DNA from: Chthonomonas sp. UBA2387 | GTDB lineage: Bacteria > Armatimonadota > Fimbriimonadia > Fimbriimonadales > Fimbriimonadaceae | Length of the DNA: 18,008 nucleotides | Assembly: GCA_002343445.1 (NCBI GenBank) | Contig: DDSP01000042.1 | Coordinates: 17,483 to 35,490, forward strand | Direction: 5' to 3' | Shown: positions 14,731-18,008 of the stretch, in pieces | Layout: each line of letters begins with the position of its first letter | How positions within the stretch are numbered: the stretch's first letter is position 1 | Position numbers and translations under genes: made by a program | The notes under the pieces: generated by a model | The model's database searches: none | The model's input: the letters and a program-made list of their open reading frames with translations, nothing else | What the model was told of the DNA's origin: nothing

Positions 14731-14825
14731 TGGCGGGAGCGTGTGGGAATCGAACCCACCAGACGCCCATAGACGTCCTGCACGGTTTTGAAGACCGGAC
14801 GAGACACCAGTCCCGATCCGCCCCC
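14731..14825 (-). tRNA. selC: Selenocysteine tRNA, anticodon UCA
   Basis: Read on the minus strand from 14825, the gene is 95 nt with CCA encoded (14733-14731). It has the marks of bacterial tRNA-Sec. The acceptor arm GGGGGCG pairs with CGCTCCC over 7 bp (one G-U) and has a G-A apposition at position 8. The D stem is an extended 6 bp (CGGGAC/GTCTCG) with a 4-nt TGGT loop. The anticodon loop CTTCAAA contains TCA. The long variable arm is GGACGTC-TATG-GGCGTCT. The T arm is GTGGG-TTCGATT-CCCAC. A tRNA-Ser would have a TGA anticodon and a short D stem, so Sec is strongly favoured. SerRS, SelA and SelB would charge it and deliver it to UGA codons. Its 5' end lies 2 nt behind the rimM stop codon, so it is probably processed from the aroG-rimM transcript. 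Confidence 0.94.
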
Positions 14826-14827
14826 GA

Positions 14828-15316
14828 TCAGTCGGCGCCGGGCTCCATGCCCGGCAAGAGTTTGACGACCAACCCCGACTCCAGGTCGCATTCGAGCACG
14901 AACTCCTCGATGAACGGAATCAGCAGATCGCCCACCTTCAACAAGTCTTGAGCCGGGTACGCCAGCACGTTCTCGACAGTGCCCAACTCGGTCCCGTCCT
15001 CGGTCCGCACGGGCAAACCCACGAGGTCCTCGAGCAAGAACTCGTCCTCGTCGAGTTCGGGTCGTTCGCTGGCCAGCGCCTCGACACGCTGAAACTGGAG
15101 CGCCTTGGCGGCGTCCACGTCGGTCACGCCTTCCAGCAGGAGCAACGCCCGTTCCTGATGCCATCGGCAACCTACAATCTGGCGCTCGACGCCTCCGATC
15201 CGCACGCGTCGTCCTGGCTCGAAGCGCTCCTCGAACTCGGTGTTGGGTTCGACTTTCACCTCGCCCTTCAACCCGAACGCACCCGTGACAGTGCCGATGA
15301 CCACGTACTCGCTCAA
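14828..15316 (-). CDS. rimM: Ribosome maturation factor RimM
   Basis: RimM helps assemble the head of the 30S subunit and process 16S rRNA. The 162-residue product is of normal length. The N-terminal domain opens SEYVVIGTVTGAFGLKGEVK, the family's G-x(4)-GLKGEV signature; the C-terminal PRC-barrel domain starts DLVGLPVRTEDGTELGTV and contains PAQDLLKV. The start is TTG 15316, which overlaps the stop of the DAHP synthase gene in a 4-nt TTGA, so it is probably made by translational re-initiation. The same frame is open far upstream to 15910, but that part lies opposite codon structure belonging to aroG and has no homology. The usual partners rpsP and trmD are not next to it. Confidence 0.94.
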   Translation of the reverse strand: MSEYVVIGTVTGAFGLKGEVKVEPNTEFEERFEPGRRVRIGGVERQIVGCRWHQERALLLLEGVTDVDAAKALQFQRVEALASERPELDEDEFLLEDLVGLPVRTEDGTELGTVENVLAYPAQDLLKVGDLLIPFIEEFVLECDLESGLVVKLLPGMEPGAD

Positions 15317-16431
15317 CGATGCGCCTCGACAGGATGGCGGGAAGAGACGGACTCGGCCAGTTCGTCCAACAGCGGAATCGAATCCTCGAACGAAAGGCAC
15401 GCATCGGTGACGCTTTGGCCGTACACCAGCTCTCGCCGCCCGATGTCTTGCCGCCCGCCGACCAGGTTGCTCTCGATCATCACGCCCAGGATGTAAGGCG
15501 AACCCTCGCGAATCTGGCGGGCCACGCTTGAGGCGACCTCGGCCTGGCGCGCGGGGTCCTTGCCCGAGTTGCCGTGGCTGCAATCCACCATCACGTGCTC
15601 GTTCAGTCCCGCGCGGGAAAGTGCGTTGGCCGTGGCCCGGACGCTCATCGGGTCGAAGTTGGGCCCGGTCTTGGAGCCGCCCCGCAAGATGACGTGGCAA
15701 TCGGGGTTGCCCGTAGACTTGAAGTGCGCCGCCACCCCGTGCTTGGTGTTCGAAGAGAACCAGTGCGGCGAACTCGCGGCGAGGATGGCGTCGATGGCCG
15801 ATTGGACGTGCCCATCCGTGTTGTTCTTGAACCCGATCGGCATGGAGAGACCCGAGGCCAGTTCGCGGTGCGGTTGACTCTCCACCGTCCGCGCCCCGAT
15901 CGCGCCCCACGACACGAAGTCGGCGATGAACTGGGGCACCGTCATATCAAGGAATTCGGTTCCAACGGGCAACCCGAGGGCGGCCAAGTCGCGGAGCAGG
16001 TGCCGCGCGGCGCGCAAGCCCTTGTTGATCTGGTGCGATTCGTCGAGGTCGGGGTCGTTGATGAAGCCTTTCCAGCCCACCGTGGTCCGCGGCTTCTCGA
16101 AGTAGACGCGCATCAGGATGACGAGATCCTCGGCATGCCTTTCCGCTTCCTTCGCCAGCCGCCTGGCATATTCCAGCGCGGCGTCGTAGTCGTGGATCGA
16201 ACAAGGACCGATGACGACCAGCAGGCGATCGTCGGCGCCGTGCAGGATGCGGTGGATGGCCTGACGGGCGGCGTAGGTCGTCTGCGCCGCGCGATTGGAG
16301 ACCGGATATTCGCGGAAGACGTGCGCCGGCGGCACCAGTTCCTTGATTTCCCTGATCCGCAGGTCGTCGGTGTTCGGTTTGCTTTGCGGCGTCATGGCCA
16401 AGTCCAATGCTGCTTGCTGAAAACCAGCCAT
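15313..16431 (-). CDS. aroG: Class I DAHP synthase (3-deoxy-7-phosphoheptulonate synthase), AroF/G/H type
   Basis: This enzyme condenses phosphoenolpyruvate with erythrose 4-phosphate, the first step of the shikimate pathway. The product is 372 residues from ATG 16431, or 360 from ATG 16395. Neither start has a clear Shine-Dalgarno sequence, and alignment by eye to E. coli AroG fits the shorter form better. Motifs: DDLRIREIKEL at the start, VIGPCSIHD, the substrate stretch RVYFEKPRTTVGWKG, GTEFLD, SWGAIGARTVESQPHRELAS, GFKNNTDG, ILRGGSKTGPN, MVDCSHGNSGKDP, GVMIESNLVGG and SVTDACLSFED. The metal and PEP residues appear intact. Which aromatic amino acid inhibits it cannot be read from sequence by eye, so the letter is tentative. 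It heads an apparent aroG-rimM-selC transcript and uses TTG leucine codons like the genes to its left. Confidence 0.93.
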   Translation of the reverse strand: MAGFQQAALDLAMTPQSKPNTDDLRIREIKELVPPAHVFREYPVSNRAAQTTYAARQAIHRILHGADDRLLVVIGPCSIHDYDAALEYARRLAKEAERHAEDLVILMRVYFEKPRTTVGWKGFINDPDLDESHQINKGLRAARHLLRDLAALGLPVGTEFLDMTVPQFIADFVSWGAIGARTVESQPHRELASGLSMPIGFKNNTDGHVQSAIDAILAASSPHWFSSNTKHGVAAHFKSTGNPDCHVILRGGSKTGPNFDPMSVRATANALSRAGLNEHVMVDCSHGNSGKDPARQAEVASSVARQIREGSPYILGVMIESNLVGGRQDIGRRELVYGQSVTDACLSFEDSIPLLDELAESVSSRHPVEAHR

Positions 16432-16517
16432 TTTAACCGATGCGGCCGCGGGATTCCCGGCCAGAATCTCGATCGAGGTCCGAGCGACCGCGAGTCACAG
16501 GCTCCCGACCGTCCGCC

Positions 16518-17042
16518 CTACCCCGTTTCGGGCGTGGAAACTATGGCCAGCAGGCCCTCGCGCAGGGCTCTGGCATCGACCAGCGCATGATGTTGTCGAT
16601 TGTCCCGGGCAAAATGTTGGGTGATTTCGCGCTCGAAAATCGCCATGGCAGCGGGCGCGAGAGGTGCCAGCATCAGCAGCATGACCTCCAGCGGGCCTGC
16701 GGGGCCGGGAAGCGCGAGCCGCCCCGGAAGGCGACTGCGCTCGCCGATCACGGCATGGCGCACGACGTAGATGTCCCAGTCGCTGTCCGACAGCAGCACC
16801 GGGTCTTCGAACTGCCCGAGCCAGGCTGCGAGCCGTTCGGCGAACCGGCGACGCGTGCAAGCCGCCGCACCGCCTTCGAGGAGCGGCAGGACGATCTCCC
16901 GGACAAAGCCCGAGCATTCCTCCGCCACTACCGGTGTCACTTCGCAGTAGAACTCGCGGCCGTCTTCGCTTACCGCGCCGAAGGAGATCAGGCTTGCCTC
17001 GCGCGCGAGCGCGGTGAACTCGGTGTCGATGAAGATCTGCAT
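16518..17042 (-). CDS. DEDDh 3'-5' exoribonuclease of the Rv2179c type
   Basis: The product is 174 residues, MQIFIDTEFTAL at the start. Exonuclease motifs of the RNase H fold are visible: Asp6 and Glu8 in the opening DTEF; a cluster of aspartates in SDSDWDIYVVRHAV (86, 88 and 90) for the middle motif; and HHALVDA near the C-terminus with His151 and Asp156 in the H-x4-D spacing of the DEDDh class. The small size and the DTEF opening match the Rv2179c-like family of Mg-dependent 3'-5' exoribonucleases. No strong ribosome binding site precedes the ATG. Leucine is encoded by CTG and CTC only, with no TTG, unlike the genes left of 16431, and the protein reads as proteobacterial. It is in the same orientation as purT, 119 bp downstream of it. 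Confidence 0.8.
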   Translation of the reverse strand: MQIFIDTEFTALAREASLISFGAVSEDGREFYCEVTPVVAEECSGFVREIVLPLLEGGAAACTRRRFAERLAAWLGQFEDPVLLSDSDWDIYVVRHAVIGERSRLPGRLALPGPAGPLEVMLLMLAPLAPAAMAIFEREITQHFARDNRQHHALVDARALREGLLAIVSTPETG

Positions 17043-17161
17043 TTGGCCGGACTGTCACTCGAAGATGCAAGGCTAAGGCCTCGGCGCGCAGCCTGCAAGA
17101 AGCCGGCAGAAATCTGCAGACTTCGTTCATCCGCCATTGCGGCGGCCCGGGCACGAATCAG

Positions 17162-18008
17162 TCACTCCGCCACCGGCCTGACCCGACTCGCCGCCAGCTG
17201 CGCCCGTTCCCGCGCCTGCGTCACGTCGTCGCCATTGGCCACGGCGACGCCCATGCGGCGCTTCATGAACGCCTCCGGCTTGCCGAACAGGCGCAGGTCG
17301 CTGCGCGGCACTGCCAGCGCATCGCCGATACCCGCAAAGGCGATGCCCGCCTTGTCCATGCCGCCGTAGATGACCGCCGACGCACCGGGCTCGCGCAGCG
17401 CGGTGTCGACCGGCAGGCCGAGGATGGCGCGGGCATGCAGTTCGAACTCCGAGAAGCGCTGCGAGCACAGCGTGACCAGTCCGGTGTCGTGCGGCCGCGG
17501 ACTGACTTCCGAGAACCAGACCATGTCGCCCCCTACGAACAGTTCGACACCGAAGATGCCGCGCCCGCCGAGATTGCCGGTGACCGCGGCGGCAATCTCC
17601 TGCGCCCGCGCCAGCGCGGCCGGAGTCATCGGCTGCGGCTGCCACGATTCGACATAGTCGCCGGCCACCTGGACATGCCCGATCGGTTCGCAGAAATACG
17701 TTTGCACGGCGCCGTCGGCAGCGCAGGCGCGCACCGTCAGCAGGGTGATTTCGTAGTCGAAATCGATGAAACCCTCGACGATGACGCGGCCCTGGTCGAC
17801 CCGCCCCCCGCTGGCGGCATGATCCCAGGCCGTCTGGACATCCTGCGGCCCGCGCAGCAACGACTGCCCCTTTCCGGACGACGACATCACCGGCTTGACG
17901 AGGCACGGGTAGCCGATGCCGTCGTCGATCGCCGCCCGCAGTTCGGCGAGCGAATCGGCGAAGCGGTAGGGCGAAGTGGGCAGACCGAGTTCCTCGGCGG
18001 CCAGGCGG
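17162..18008 (-). CDS. purT: Formate-dependent GAR transformylase PurT (N-terminus outside window)
   Basis: PurT makes formylglycinamide ribonucleotide from GAR, formate and ATP in purine synthesis, without needing formyl-tetrahydrofolate. About 281 C-terminal residues are visible out of the usual ~390; the frame is open through the right edge. It is an ATP-grasp enzyme: LVKPVMSSSGKGQS carries the ATP-binding loop, then EGFIDFDYEITLL, FCEPIGHVQVAGDYVESWQP, and the metal/ATP stretch GIFGVELFVGGDMVWFSEVS with SPRPHDTG. The C-terminal domain ends GKPEAFMKRRMGVAVA. These match E. coli PurT closely by eye. ATG 17890 lies inside the conserved domain and is not the start. Third codon positions are strongly G/C and TTG leucine is nearly absent. 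Confidence 0.95.
   Translation of the reverse strand, partial: RLAAEELGLPTSPYRFADSLAELRAAIDDGIGYPCLVKPVMSSSGKGQSLLRGPQDVQTAWDHAASGGRVDQGRVIVEGFIDFDYEITLLTVRACAADGAVQTYFCEPIGHVQVAGDYVESWQPQPMTPAALARAQEIAAAVTGNLGGRGIFGVELFVGGDMVWFSEVSPRPHDTGLVTLCSQRFSEFELHARAILGLPVDTALREPGASAVIYGGMDKAGIAFAGIGDALAVPRSDLRLFGKPEAFMKRRMGVAVANGDDVTQARERAQLAASRVRPVAE

Noticed and set aside
14828..15910. A 360-residue version of RimM starting at 15910
   Set aside because: The extra N-terminal half lies in another frame of aroG, has no family features, and the RimM domain starts exactly at TTG 15316, which overlaps the aroG stop.
15574..16590. A 338-codon plus-strand frame opposite aroG
   Set aside because: It lies opposite a complete DAHP synthase gene and its translation is Arg/Val/Asp-rich without recognisable domains.
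17131..17145. CCGCC-GGCGG inverted repeat after the purT stop as a terminator
   Set aside because: The stem is only 5 bp, common by chance in such GC-rich sequence, and no T-run follows in either direction.
1..18008. CRISPR arrays, insertion sequences, rRNA genes or known defence systems
   Set aside because: None seen: no regularly spaced repeats, no transposase motifs and no rRNA sequence; the genes are housekeeping, pilus-related or surface proteins.

Overview
The window looks like part of an Armatimonadota (Fimbriimonadia-like) chromosome. This is inferred from the style of the genes, not from a database search: a class III prepilin with the FTLIELLVVIAI leader followed by a YAQAKSAAKKA helix, a secreted propeller protein with a C-terminal dockerin, an archaeal-type prolyl-tRNA synthetase, and frequent TTG start codons. 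The sequence is GC-rich, so most long reading frames opposite the real genes are artefacts.

Layout from left to right. Position 1-3348 (+) is the 3' part of smc, cut by the window edge. Position 3464-6367 (+) is a large secreted beta-propeller/dockerin protein. Position 6451-7938 (+) is proS. A tight minus-strand cluster then runs from 13150 down to 7932. In transcription order it encodes a signal-peptide/TM-anchored unknown protein, three consecutive PilT/PilU-family retraction ATPases, a prepilin-like protein and a tiny lipoprotein. Several of these genes overlap or are 12-20 bp apart, so they look like one operon for a type IV pilus or related surface machine. Divergent from it, greA (with a near-perfect sigma70-type promoter), secE and nusG read on the plus strand (13272-14641).

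After nusG comes a compact palindromic element that folds on paper into a perfect three-way junction (14652-14712). Next, on the minus strand, is a selenocysteine tRNA gene (selC, anticodon UCA, 95 nt with CCA encoded). It lies 2 nt behind the stop codon of rimM, which overlaps the end of a class I DAHP synthase gene; aroG, rimM and selC therefore look co-transcribed. The tRNA predicts that this organism makes selenoproteins, although no other selenocysteine gene lies in the window.

The last ~1.5 kb (16518-18008) holds a DEDDh exoribonuclease of the Rv2179c type and the 3' part of purT. Both read like proteobacterial proteins and have a different leucine codon habit (almost no TTG) from everything to the left. 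The 86-bp gap 16432-16517 may therefore mark a horizontal-transfer boundary or an assembly join.

The best leads are the selC gene in the aroG-rimM operon, the triple-PilT operon with its unknown anchored first protein, and the three-way-junction repeat. No gene-free stretch exceeds 300 bases.
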